From Acidobacteriota bacterium (GTDB lineage: Bacteria; Acidobacteriota; Thermoanaerobaculia; Multivoradales; JAHEKO01), in NCBI GenBank assembly GCA_029861655.1, contig JAOTZA010000003.1:1-28933 (forward strand): DNA of 28,933 bases, read 5' to 3'. The position numbers were made by a program, and so were the translations under genes. Numbering within the stretch: position 1 is the first letter of the stretch; every line of letters starts with the position of its first letter. The notes beneath the pieces are model-generated. The model saw only the letters and a program-made list of their open reading frames with translations. It was not told where the DNA came from and did no database searches. This document shows, piece after piece, positions 23,326 to 28,556 of the stretch.

Positions 23326-24288
23326 TCATAGAAGCGTCGAGGCTCCACTGGTAAGTGTGGGGTATTGGAGCACAGGGATCAACTCTGCTCGAGCGCGTCG
23401 CGTGTCCCCGGCGTAGGACACACGTCCAATTCTTATGAAATCCCTTGTAAGCGGGGCACGCGTGTTCATTACTAGGGCAAAGAGCTCGCATAGGGTCGCC
23501 ACAGAATGGATCAGCCAGACTGGCAGCGTGCGAGGCGGAGGTAGCTGCCAGGTGCGGCATGCTTCAGTCAGGAACTCCTGTAGGGTGATCGGCTGTTCGT
23601 CGCCGACGTGGTAGATCCCTTGAGCCTCCGGAAGTGTGATTGCGGCCTCGGTGGCCGCTAGGAAGTCTGCCGTTGATAGCAGATGGATCCAGGTCGGCTC
23701 GTTCCACACCGCTAGCAGCCGATGTTTCGCCAGCCATCGGGCCGCCTCGATCATGAGGATGCCGCGACCGTAGACCATTCCAAGTCTCAGAACGAGCGGC
23801 GTGATTGCGCATGCGGCAGCTCGCTCAAAAAGAAGACGCTCTTCCTCCAGTCGGGTGCGAGCGTGCGCAGAGATCGGTTTGGCGTCCAGGCGCCCTGCGG
23901 CCGGCGCATTGACAGTAGTTTCGCCCTCGACGTGTGGAAAGGAGATCAGAACGACACGATCGGCTTGGGCTTGAGCGCACGCCTCCAGGAGGTTCGCAAA
24001 CCACATCGTGTTCGTCTCGGGTAAGAACTTCTCGGGCTGAGGCGCAAACAGTACCCCTGCGAAGTGGACCACAACATCCGCTCCTCTTGCGGCGGCCTCG
24101 AGCGTCTCCGGCCTAGCAAGGTCTGCCTGAATAGGAGTTACATTCGGTGCATCCGTGAGGTCTGTCCCCAGTGGCGTCGTATGGAACATCAATCGGAGTG
24201 GGAAGCCCTTCGGCTGGAGGTGGCGGGCGAGAAGGCCACCCAGGTTGCCTGCGGCGCCTGTGATCAGCACGGTCGGGTGATCGGTCAT
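23326..24288 (-). CDS. Atypical SDR-fold (NAD-dependent epimerase/dehydratase-like) protein, cassette gene
   Basis: A 320-residue extended SDR. The nucleotide-binding motif G-A-A-G-N-L-G is at residues 11-17, after strand V-L-I-T. D-L-A-R-P-E-T-L and D-V-V-V-H-F-A-G follow as in epimerases. At the usual catalytic Tyr-x3-Lys position the sequence reads H-A-R-T-R, so both catalytic residues appear replaced, as in NmrA-like or other atypical SDRs. It may bind a dinucleotide without classical dehydrogenase chemistry (inference). The ATG lies 13 bases after the integron junction at 24302-24308, with no clear ribosome site or promoter. It is the last gene of the array, and no attC follows its stop. 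Confidence 0.8.
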   Translation of the reverse strand: MTDHPTVLITGAAGNLGGLLARHLQPKGFPLRLMFHTTPLGTDLTDAPNVTPIQADLARPETLEAAARGADVVVHFAGVLFAPQPEKFLPETNTMWFANLLEACAQAQADRVVLISFPHVEGETTVNAPAAGRLDAKPISAHARTRLEEERLLFERAAACAITPLVLRLGMVYGRGILMIEAARWLAKHRLLAVWNEPTWIHLLSTADFLAATEAAITLPEAQGIYHVGDEQPITLQEFLTEACRTWQLPPPRTLPVWLIHSVATLCELFALVMNTRAPLTRDFIRIGRVSYAGDTRRARAELIPVLQYPTLTSGASTLL

Positions 24289-24301
24289 GTTGCCAAGAGC
24301 G

Positions 24302-24361
24302 GTCTAACGGATGAGAGCTAAGCCGCGCGCCAAGCGGGTCGGCTTGAGCGATTGGCTAGGC
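24302..24361 (-). repeat. attC site, short type, of the DUF4440 cassette
   Basis: A 60-bp imperfect palindrome. In the cassette sense the 3' core is GTTAGAC (24308-24302). The inner R'' is GCCTAGC, one base off the GCCTAAC predicted from the cassette's 5' junction. The arms AAGCCG/CGGCTT flank a GC-rich centre. It is almost the same as the site at 26703-26762, differing mainly in the core and a few central bases. Confidence 0.85.
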
Positions 24362-24436
24362 CTCATCCCGTATCTGCAAGCACTTCGACCTGGCTGACGC
24401 GGCCTTTGCTCAAGCTTCTGTACGTCGAGTGGAGCC

Positions 24437-24476
24437 CCTCGGGCTTGGCGGCGGGGCTTAGCCGCCGCCGTCGAGG
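24437..24476. repeat. Strong GC hairpin in the non-coding tail of the DUF4440 cassette
   Basis: GGCGGCGG-7 bases-CCGCCGCC is a perfect 8-bp stem, extended outward by CCTCG/CGAGG after a short mismatch. It lies in the 182-bp gene-free stretch between the DUF4440-like stop (24544) and the attC (24361); I see no gene there. It has no attC core and no T-run. It may be a terminator, an mRNA-stabilising structure, or the residue of a deleted cassette. Confidence 0.5.
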
Positions 24477-24543
24477 CTGAGTACCACCTCGCGCCGTAGC
24501 TGGACGCTTCCCCGACGCCCAGAATCGCGAACTCACTCCCCCT

Positions 24544-24996
24544 TTACTGGACGGGGACGTCCGAGTTAAAGCTCACCGCGACTATCGCCCAGGCACCGCC
24601 AGGTGGCCGCCTGAACACGACCAGTTGCTTCCCATGATCGGGGGGCATGTCCTTGAATGCCATGTCATAGCTGCTCGTGCCATAACCAACATTTCCTTCT
24701 CCCGACACCATCACGTTTGAGAACGTGAGATCCTTGACGGGCGGGAAGGCTTGCCCCCAAGCGAGGATATTTGCCTGACCGACGACCATCGGGGCGTTTG
24801 GCGGCTGAAAAACCGCATCGTTGGCGTAGTGCTGCGCCCAGGTTTCCATGTCCCCACCTTTGAAGTTTTGGGCGGTGGCTTCGACCATGCCGCTCAGCGT
24901 TGCCTCGTCCCCGGCCGTAAACTGCGTGGGTTGGGGTTGGCAGCCAGTGATCGTGAAGAATAATGCGGTCACGCAGGCAAAAGTGCGATGATTCAT
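24544..24996 (-). CDS. DUF4440/NTF2-fold lipoprotein, cassette gene
   Basis: A 150-residue protein with a lipoprotein signal peptide: a short N-terminus, a hydrophobic stretch and the lipobox I-T-G-C with the cysteine near residue 19. The mature part has the NTF2-like pattern: a helix with F-K-G-G-D-M-E-T-W-A, Y-A-N-D-A-V-F-Q-P-P-N-A-P, then a W-G-Q helix and beta strands ending in W-A-I-V-A-V-S-F-N-S-D. This matches DUF4440/SnoaL-like proteins, which bind small ligands or are enzymes of diverse kinds; the ligand is unknown. A GAGGT ribosome site lies about 7 bases before the ATG. A terminator-like hairpin lies upstream at 25024-25054. Confidence 0.8.
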   Translation of the reverse strand: MNHRTFACVTALFFTITGCQPQPTQFTAGDEATLSGMVEATAQNFKGGDMETWAQHYANDAVFQPPNAPMVVGQANILAWGQAFPPVKDLTFSNVMVSGEGNVGYGTSSYDMAFKDMPPDHGKQLVVFRRPPGGAWAIVAVSFNSDVPVQ

Positions 24997-25023
24997 AGGA
25001 ATACCTCAGGTCTGGCAAATGAA

Positions 25024-25054
25024 AAGGGACCGCTTTGGGTCATTAGCGGCCCTT
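25024..25054. terminator. Terminator-like hairpin at the 5' side of the DUF4440 cassette
   Basis: AAGGGACCGCT and AGCGGCCCTT form a 10-bp stem with one bulged base around a 10-base loop. On the minus strand the stem is followed by TTTT; on the plus strand by TT then CAAAA. It lies about 28 bases before the DUF4440-like start codon, so it could block read-through from upstream cassettes or act as an attenuator. Without a test it is only a candidate. Confidence 0.45.
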
Positions 25055-25124
25055 CAAAACTCTACCACGCCAATGGTCGCATCGGGTCGAAAGGAGCCGT
25101 CTTCGGGCCGTACTGCTGATTCCC

Positions 25125-25188
25125 GCCTAACGCTCAGGTTCAGCGGCGGGCCGCGCAGCGGACCGTCCGCTGCAACCGGTTGTTAGAC
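25125..25188 (-). repeat. attC site of the first methyltransferase cassette (64 bp)
   Basis: In the cassette sense the 3' core is GTTAGGC (25131-25125) and the inner R'' is GTCTAAC (25188-25182), exactly complementary to the cassette's 5' junction GTTAGAC at 26025-26019. The arms pair as GTTCAGCGG with CCGCTGCAAC, leaving unpaired bases as in attC folds. The sequence is unrelated to the other two attC types in the array. Confidence 0.88.
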
Positions 25189-25200
25189 CGCTAGTTTCCA

Positions 25201-25989
25201 CTACTTCGTTGCCACACCGATGACAATCCGATCCGGAAACTCGTAGCCGCTGTCGGTTGTGTACGGCGCCGCGCTTTCGAAGATCGTCTTTCGGATTTTC
25301 TCCTGCGTCTCGCTCGGCAGCTTGGAGAGTTCACACATTTCCCAGCCGACGTGCAACAGCTGATCAAGATTCTTGAGGCGGAGAGTTAGTTGGCGGACAT
25401 GGACATCGTGGTGGCTGAACCCGGCATCCCGCACTAGGTTCTCGTAATCCGCTCCGGTGGCCTCAAGATAGATTGGCCCGTGCGGTAGTTCGTCCATCGT
25501 GTGATGTGCGGTCAAGCCCGCCATGAACGCACCGAATCCGAATTGCTCGATCGGCCCCGCGAATACAAGACGCCCGCCTGGTTTGAGCACCCGGCGGATT
25601 TCCGTACACGCTTTCTCAGGTCGTGCGAAGTGGTGAATAGTAAAGTTTATGAGCACAACATCAAACGTATCGTCGTCAAACGGAAGACGCTCAGCGTTTG
25701 CTTCCTTGAACTCGATGCGCGGGTACAGCTCGCTTGCCACCTCGACCATCCCTAGTGCTAGGTCGACGCCCGTCACCATGGCGCCTGTGTCGGCCATCAA
25801 CTTGGCGATGTGTCCCGGACCGCAGCCAACCTCAAGGGCGCGGCTTGCGGGCGTCAGACAAGCATTTTCGAGCAGGAGGTCTACCGCGTGACTAGTCAGC
25901 CTCGCCGCATTTTCAAGGTAGGAGGCTGCCGACCTGTTCCAGGTTGCCCGTTCCACTTCTGCGACTGCTTCGGGATCATGTTGTTTCAT
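25201..25989 (-). CDS. Class I SAM-dependent methyltransferase (UbiE/type 11-like), cassette gene
   Basis: A 262-residue Rossmann-fold methyltransferase. Motif I is A-L-E-V-G-C-G-P-G-H near residue 53. The acidic end of strand 2 is in T-G-V-D-L-A. The F-D-D-D-T-F-D-V-V-L-I-N segment and V-L-K-P-G-G-R-L-V-F strand are the usual later motifs of the type 11 group. The C-terminal 110 residues are variable and would set the substrate, which cannot be read from the sequence. The ATG at 25987-25989 has AGGAG about 12 bases upstream. The gene stops 12 bases before the attC. It differs from the second methyltransferase (27454-28239) throughout except for these motifs, so the two are not a recent duplication. 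Confidence 0.85.
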   Translation of the reverse strand: MKQHDPEAVAEVERATWNRSAASYLENAARLTSHAVDLLLENACLTPASRALEVGCGPGHIAKLMADTGAMVTGVDLALGMVEVASELYPRIEFKEANAERLPFDDDTFDVVLINFTIHHFARPEKACTEIRRVLKPGGRLVFAGPIEQFGFGAFMAGLTAHHTMDELPHGPIYLEATGADYENLVRDAGFSHHDVHVRQLTLRLKNLDQLLHVGWEMCELSKLPSETQEKIRKTIFESAAPYTTDSGYEFPDRIVIGVATK

Positions 25990-26018
25990 GTTTCTTCACT
26001 TCTCCTCGTAGGAAGGCG

Positions 26019-26145
26019 GTCTAACGAATTCTGAGCTCACCGGCACCGCTGGTGAAACGGCCGCTTGCAGCGAGTTGGTGAACCTAGACATGATCCTGGT
26101 TGAAGAAAGCATACAGGCGGTGTCCGGTGCAGCGAAGTGTTAGGC
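26019..26145 (-). repeat. attC site, long type, of the NTF2-fold cassette (127 bp)
   Basis: In the cassette sense the core is GTTAGAC (26025-26019) and the inner R'' is GCCTAAC (26145-26139), exactly complementary to the cassette's 5' junction at 26709-26703. The arm CACCGGCACCGC pairs with GCGGTGTCCGGTG, leaving one extra base as expected of an extrahelical base in attC. The long middle is strongly similar to the site at 27333-27459. The size recalls the Vibrio cholerae repeats, but sequence identity to them is not claimed. Confidence 0.88.
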
Positions 26146-26172
26146 AGCCGCGCCTGGATGGGAGCATCCTGC

Positions 26173-26667
26173 CTAAAGTTTGTCTTTCGCCTGCGAGATC
26201 AGATGACTGATAATCAGCCAACGCCCTTCTCGCTTCTGCAAAACGCGAAGATGATGAACATGCCGATCCGCCATGACTTCGCCGGCCGATGTTTCCTGCC
26301 CGGCACGGACCAGCTTGCTTCGAAGCAACGCAACGTCTGGGCTCAGAAACCTGACGTCTTCAAACTCGTTGTCCCCAGAGTCGCCGACCATCACGAAATC
26401 CAGACTGAAGATAAACTCCAACCCCTTTTTCAACTCGCTCCTGCCTTGGAAGCGATCTCCGAAGGCGTTGGTCCAGTCGACGTCCTCTGAGTAATCCCGA
26501 ACAGCAAGCTCCGCGTCTCGCTCAGCCCAACCCCGGTTCCATGAGTCAAGTGCTGCAAGCACCGCGGCGCGCTCCGTTTCCGCCGCTTCAGCGCCCTCGA
26601 CCTGGAAAGGACTACTAACAGTCAGGACAGCTACGATCAATGGGACAATCCGCGCCGTGAATGCCAT
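26173..26667 (-). CDS. SgcJ/EcaC-like NTF2-fold exported protein, cassette gene
   Basis: A protein of 164 residues from the ATG at 26665-26667. This ATG is chosen because AGGAG lies 7 bases upstream; a further ATG at 26682 lies just before that ribosome site. A signal peptide is present (hydrophobic segment ending in V-E-G-A-E-A). The mature protein has A-A-L-D-S-W-N-R-G-W-A-E-R-D-A, then Y-S-E-D-V-D-W-T-N-A-F-G and a F-Q-G-R-S-E-L segment, the pattern of SgcJ/EcaC-family proteins, and ends in beta strands with V-L-Q-K-R-E-G-R-W-L-I. The biochemical role of the family is poorly known. The array has a second, unrelated-looking NTF2-fold protein, the DUF4440-like lipoprotein. Confidence 0.8.
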   Translation of the reverse strand: MAFTARIVPLIVAVLTVSSPFQVEGAEAAETERAAVLAALDSWNRGWAERDAELAVRDYSEDVDWTNAFGDRFQGRSELKKGLEFIFSLDFVMVGDSGDNEFEDVRFLSPDVALLRSKLVRAGQETSAGEVMADRHVHHLRVLQKREGRWLIISHLISQAKDKL

Positions 26668-26702
26668 CTTGATTCTCCTCATCGTTGGAAGTAGTGAAGG
26701 CC

Positions 26703-26762
26703 GCCTAACGGATGAGAGCTAAGCCGCGCGCGAAGCGCGTCGGCTTCAGCGACTTGTTAGCT
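26703..26762 (-). repeat. attC site, short type, of the BrnT/BrnA cassette
   Basis: A 60-bp site with core GTTAGGC (26709-26703) and inner R'' AGCTAAC (26762-26756), exactly complementary to the unusual 5' junction GTTAGCT at 27339-27333. The arms AAGCCG and CGGCTT flank CGCGC-GAA-GCGCG with one extra base. The brnA TAA stop is embedded in R''. The inner sequence is almost identical to the site at 24302-24361. Confidence 0.9.
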
Positions 26763-27011
26763 GGCGCGTTTGAGTTCTTCACGAAGGACACGTCGGAGCG
26801 TTTTCTCGAGTGGCTCGGCGGCTCCCTGAATGTACTCGCGGAGAGCCACATTCATCAGGGTCTGGTAGTTTCCGCCACCCGCCTGCTCAACCTGATCTCG
26901 AAACCAGGCCAGAATGTCGTCATCTATGCGAATCGTGATGCGTGTCTTACCTTTGGGCACTTGCACCACAGGGCCACGCTTCCCCTTCGAAAAATCGTAC
27001 TCTTTTCGCAT
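26757..27011 (-). CDS. brnA: BrnA-type ribbon-helix-helix antitoxin, cassette gene
   Basis: An 84-residue protein that in the known family binds and neutralises BrnT and represses the operon promoter. The N-terminal half is basic (K-G-K-R-G-P, then V-P-K-G-K-T-R-I-T-I-R-I-D-D-D), with the ribbon strand R-I-T-I-R-I-D. The two helices follow (D-I-L-A-W-F-R and Y-Q-T-L-M-N-V-A-L-R-E-Y-I). The C-terminus is a charged helix. It follows brnT with a 1-nt TGATG overlap, so translation is probably coupled. Its TAA stop is supplied by the attC R'' sequence at 26756-26762, so the last codons are fixed by the recombination site. Confidence 0.88.
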   Translation of the reverse strand: MRKEYDFSKGKRGPVVQVPKGKTRITIRIDDDILAWFRDQVEQAGGGNYQTLMNVALREYIQGAAEPLEKTLRRVLREELKRAS

Positions 27012-27280
27012 CAGCCTTCCTCGTACTGTCGACGTTCTCGGCCAGTGGACTTACGGGCCGAGATGAGCCTTATGCGATCACCACGCCAGGTGTAGACCAC
27101 CACAAGCAGTCTCCCGAGTGGATCTCTTCCCATGGTGATGAATCGCTTTTCCGTGTGTACGAAGGGATCAGGAAGCGTAACCGCCAGCTCGTCTTCAAAG
27201 ACTCCGACAGCATCAGGAAACGAGACACCGTGCGTCTCTCGATTACGGCGAGCTTTGTCCGGATCCCACTCATATAGCAC
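27011..27280 (-). CDS. brnT: BrnT-type ribonuclease toxin, cassette gene
   Basis: An 89-residue BrnT/DUF497 family protein; known members are RelE-fold ribonucleases that stop translation. The N-terminus L-Y-E-W-D-P-D-K-A-R-R-N, then H-G-V-S-F-P-D-A-V-G-V-F, is the family signature, and the central E-K-R-F-I-T-M-G-R-D and the final I-R-L-I-S-A-R-K-S-T-x-R-E-R-R-Q-Y follow the family pattern. The start is GTG at 27278-27280; an ATG a few bases later is out of frame. A strong promoter lies directly upstream, so the message may begin at the GTG itself. The toxin comes first and the antitoxin brnA second, as usual for this family. Confidence 0.9.
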   Translation of the reverse strand: MLYEWDPDKARRNRETHGVSFPDAVGVFEDELAVTLPDPFVHTEKRFITMGRDPLGRLLVVVYTWRGDRIRLISARKSTGRERRQYEEG

Positions 27281-27286
27281 CAGTGT

Positions 27287-27315
27287 AGTATATGTACATT
27301 TGTATGCACAGTCAA
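27287..27315 (-). promoter_or_regulatory. Promoter of the brnT-brnA cassette
   Basis: On the minus strand TTGACT (27315-27310) and TATACT (27292-27287) are separated by exactly 17 bases, close to the primary sigma consensus. The -10 ends 6 bases before the brnT GTG, so transcription would begin at or one base before the start codon. The promoter is inside the cassette, between its 5' junction (27339) and the gene, so the pair does not depend on an integron Pc promoter. The spacer and flanks are AT-rich, unlike most of the window. Confidence 0.75.
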
Positions 27316-27332
27316 GGCTGGCTACCGTCGCC

Positions 27333-27459
27333 AGCTAACGGATTTTGAGCTCACCGGCACCGCTGGCGAAGCCGACCGCTTGCAGTGAGCTGATGAACCT
27401 GAACATGACTACGGTTGAAGAAGCATACTGGCGGTGTCCGGTGCAGCGATTTGTTAGGC
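27333..27459 (-). repeat. attC site, long type, of the second methyltransferase cassette (127 bp)
   Basis: In the cassette sense the core is GTTAGCT (27339-27333; its last R position is C, so one departure from GTTRRRY). The inner R'' is GCCTAAC (27459-27453), exactly complementary to the cassette's 5' junction at 28285-28279. The arm CACCGGCACCGC and its partner GCGGTGTCCGGTG are identical to those of the site at 26019-26145. The methyltransferase's TAA stop lies inside R''. Confidence 0.88.
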
Positions 27460-28239
27460 GGCTGACTTGGCAGCCGTGAAGATGTACTCGTTCGAGCTAA
27501 AGAAATAGTGGTCCGTCGCACCCAACTCGCGAAGGTCGCTTGCCCAGGCGTCTGCCTCGCCTTGCGAGATCCCCTGGGAAACGACATAACCAACAACAAA
27601 TTTCATAAGGATCGCGCTTACACTGCTCGGATCATAAGACGTCTCAATGTGGACAACAGGTTTAGCGCTCACGTCCACGAATCCAGCGTCACGAAGTTTC
27701 GGGCCTAGCGTGTGTGGCAAATGGGCATCGGCCAAGTGTCCTTCAAAGGACTTCATGATTAGATCCATGCGCGGTGCGTCGCTGGAGTTCCAAAGCAACG
27801 CACCCCAGTCGGTGTCGTGAATGAGCACACGGCCTCCCGGCTTGAGAACCCGGAACGCTTCGGCGAGCCCGCCAGGAACGTCGTCCAGATACTCAAAGAC
27901 TTGACTGGACATCACGGCGTCAAAGGACTCGTCATCGAAGGGAAGATTCGAGGAGTCGCCGGAGTGAAATCTAGTATTGCTCAATCCAGAACAGCGACGC
28001 CGTCCGATCTCGATCGCGCTTTCGGCGGGATCGACGCCATCGATACGGCCGGCAGGCCCCACGGCAACGGACAAATCGAATGCTTGGTGACCGGGACCGG
28101 AACCTATGTCGAGCACACGATTTCCCGGTTTCAAAGCCAACGCTTGCTGAATCCTGGCACGTCGTTCAATTGCACCTGCCGATGCGTTGAACTCCTCGAC
28201 GAGACGTGATCCCTCGTCATCGAACTCTAGTTTTGCCAC
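27454..28239 (-). CDS. Class I SAM-dependent methyltransferase, cassette gene
   Basis: A 261-residue protein. Motif I is V-L-D-I-G-S-G-P-G-H near residue 46. Strand 2 ends in I-D-G-V-D-P-A-E. F-D-D-E-S-F-D-A-V-M-S-S-Q and V-L-K-P-G-G-R-V-L-I-H-D are the later motifs, followed by a 110-residue variable C-terminal part that would define the substrate (unknown). The start is GTG at 28237-28239 with AAGGAG 7 bases upstream, so it has a good ribosome site. It is the first gene of the visible array, nearest the proximal junction. The final alanine codons run directly into the attC R'' sequence, which supplies the TAA stop. Confidence 0.87.
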   Translation of the reverse strand: MAKLEFDDEGSRLVEEFNASAGAIERRARIQQALALKPGNRVLDIGSGPGHQAFDLSVAVGPAGRIDGVDPAESAIEIGRRRCSGLSNTRFHSGDSSNLPFDDESFDAVMSSQVFEYLDDVPGGLAEAFRVLKPGGRVLIHDTDWGALLWNSSDAPRMDLIMKSFEGHLADAHLPHTLGPKLRDAGFVDVSAKPVVHIETSYDPSSVSAILMKFVVGYVVSQGISQGEADAWASDLRELGATDHYFFSSNEYIFTAAKSAA

Positions 28240-28278
28240 GCTCTTCTCCTTGACTGGAACCGGACGCCTTTCATGTCC

Positions 28279-28336
28279 GCCTAACGAATTCTGAGCTTAC
28301 CGGCACCGCCGGCGGTGCAGCTGAGAACTCGACGGC
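28279..28336 (-). repeat. Decayed or truncated attC at the proximal end of the array
   Basis: A perfect core (GTTAGGC in the cassette sense, 28285-28279) is followed by about 25 bases like the long attC type, then the sequence diverges. The remaining part folds as a compact hairpin: GAATTCTGAGCT (28286-28297) pairs with AGCTGAGAACTC (28319-28330) at 10 of 12 positions, around a TACCG bulge and the palindrome GCACCGCC-GGCGGTGC (28303-28318). The expected outer partner of the core is replaced by GACGGC. So either the upstream cassette was lost or this is a degenerate site. Confidence 0.65.
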
Positions 28337-28556
28337 TCGTCGACGGGTTCTTCGCACGATAGCGATTTCCGAGATTTGACTTTCATATAGATCTTGGTTG
28401 GAAGAATACCATTGCGTCCAAGAGGCTCCGCGGGACCTCGTAGGAGAAAGTGGCCGTCAACCCATAGCCACACCCAGGGGTAGGGCTTGGGTCGATCGGA
28501 TCCCCCACCCCGTCACGCGGTCCCTTCTCATCGCTAACCTTGCTAGAGTCCCGACC
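28337..28556. other. Intergenic region between array and RND adaptor; no gene
   Basis: No coding sequence is supported here. It contains the right boundary of the array, where a class of integrase or attI might be expected, but neither is seen. Near its end TAGAGT preceded by GC (28544-28549) is 7 bases before the adaptor's ATG and may be its -10, giving another almost leaderless message. An AT-richer stretch near 28370-28410 is consistent with accessory DNA. Confidence 0.4.

Larger units (their letters stand above)
24302..28285 (-). mobile_element. Integron gene-cassette array without a visible integrase (CALIN-like)
   Basis: Read on the minus strand from the first junction, five complete cassettes follow: 28284-27339 (methyltransferase), 27338-26709 (BrnT/BrnA), 26708-26025 (NTF2-fold), 26024-25131 (methyltransferase) and 25130-24308 (DUF4440-like). 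The start of a sixth (SDR) follows. All genes share one direction, and each complete cassette ends in an attC-type palindrome. Four cassettes have an R'' site exactly complementary to their own 5' junction. No tyrosine recombinase gene or obvious attI lies between 28285 and the RND adaptor at 28557, so the array is orphan within this window. The base composition is visibly less GC-rich than the flanks. Confidence 0.9.

Noticed and set aside
23219..23560. 113-codon minus-strand open frame across the 3' end of the SDR gene
   Set aside because: It is in another frame of the SDR gene, Cys/His-rich and without family pattern.
24437..24476. GC hairpin considered as an additional attC
   Set aside because: It lacks any GTTRRRY/RYYYAAC pair at its edges, and the junction rule is satisfied without it.
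26142..26490. Plus-strand open frames opposite the NTF2-fold cassette gene
   Set aside because: The minus-strand protein has a signal peptide, ribosome site and recognisable family motifs; the plus frames have none.
23326..28285. Search for a CRISPR array among the repeated palindromes
   Set aside because: The repeats are long, imperfect, widely spaced and separated by genes, with integron core sites; there are no short regular spacers or cas genes.
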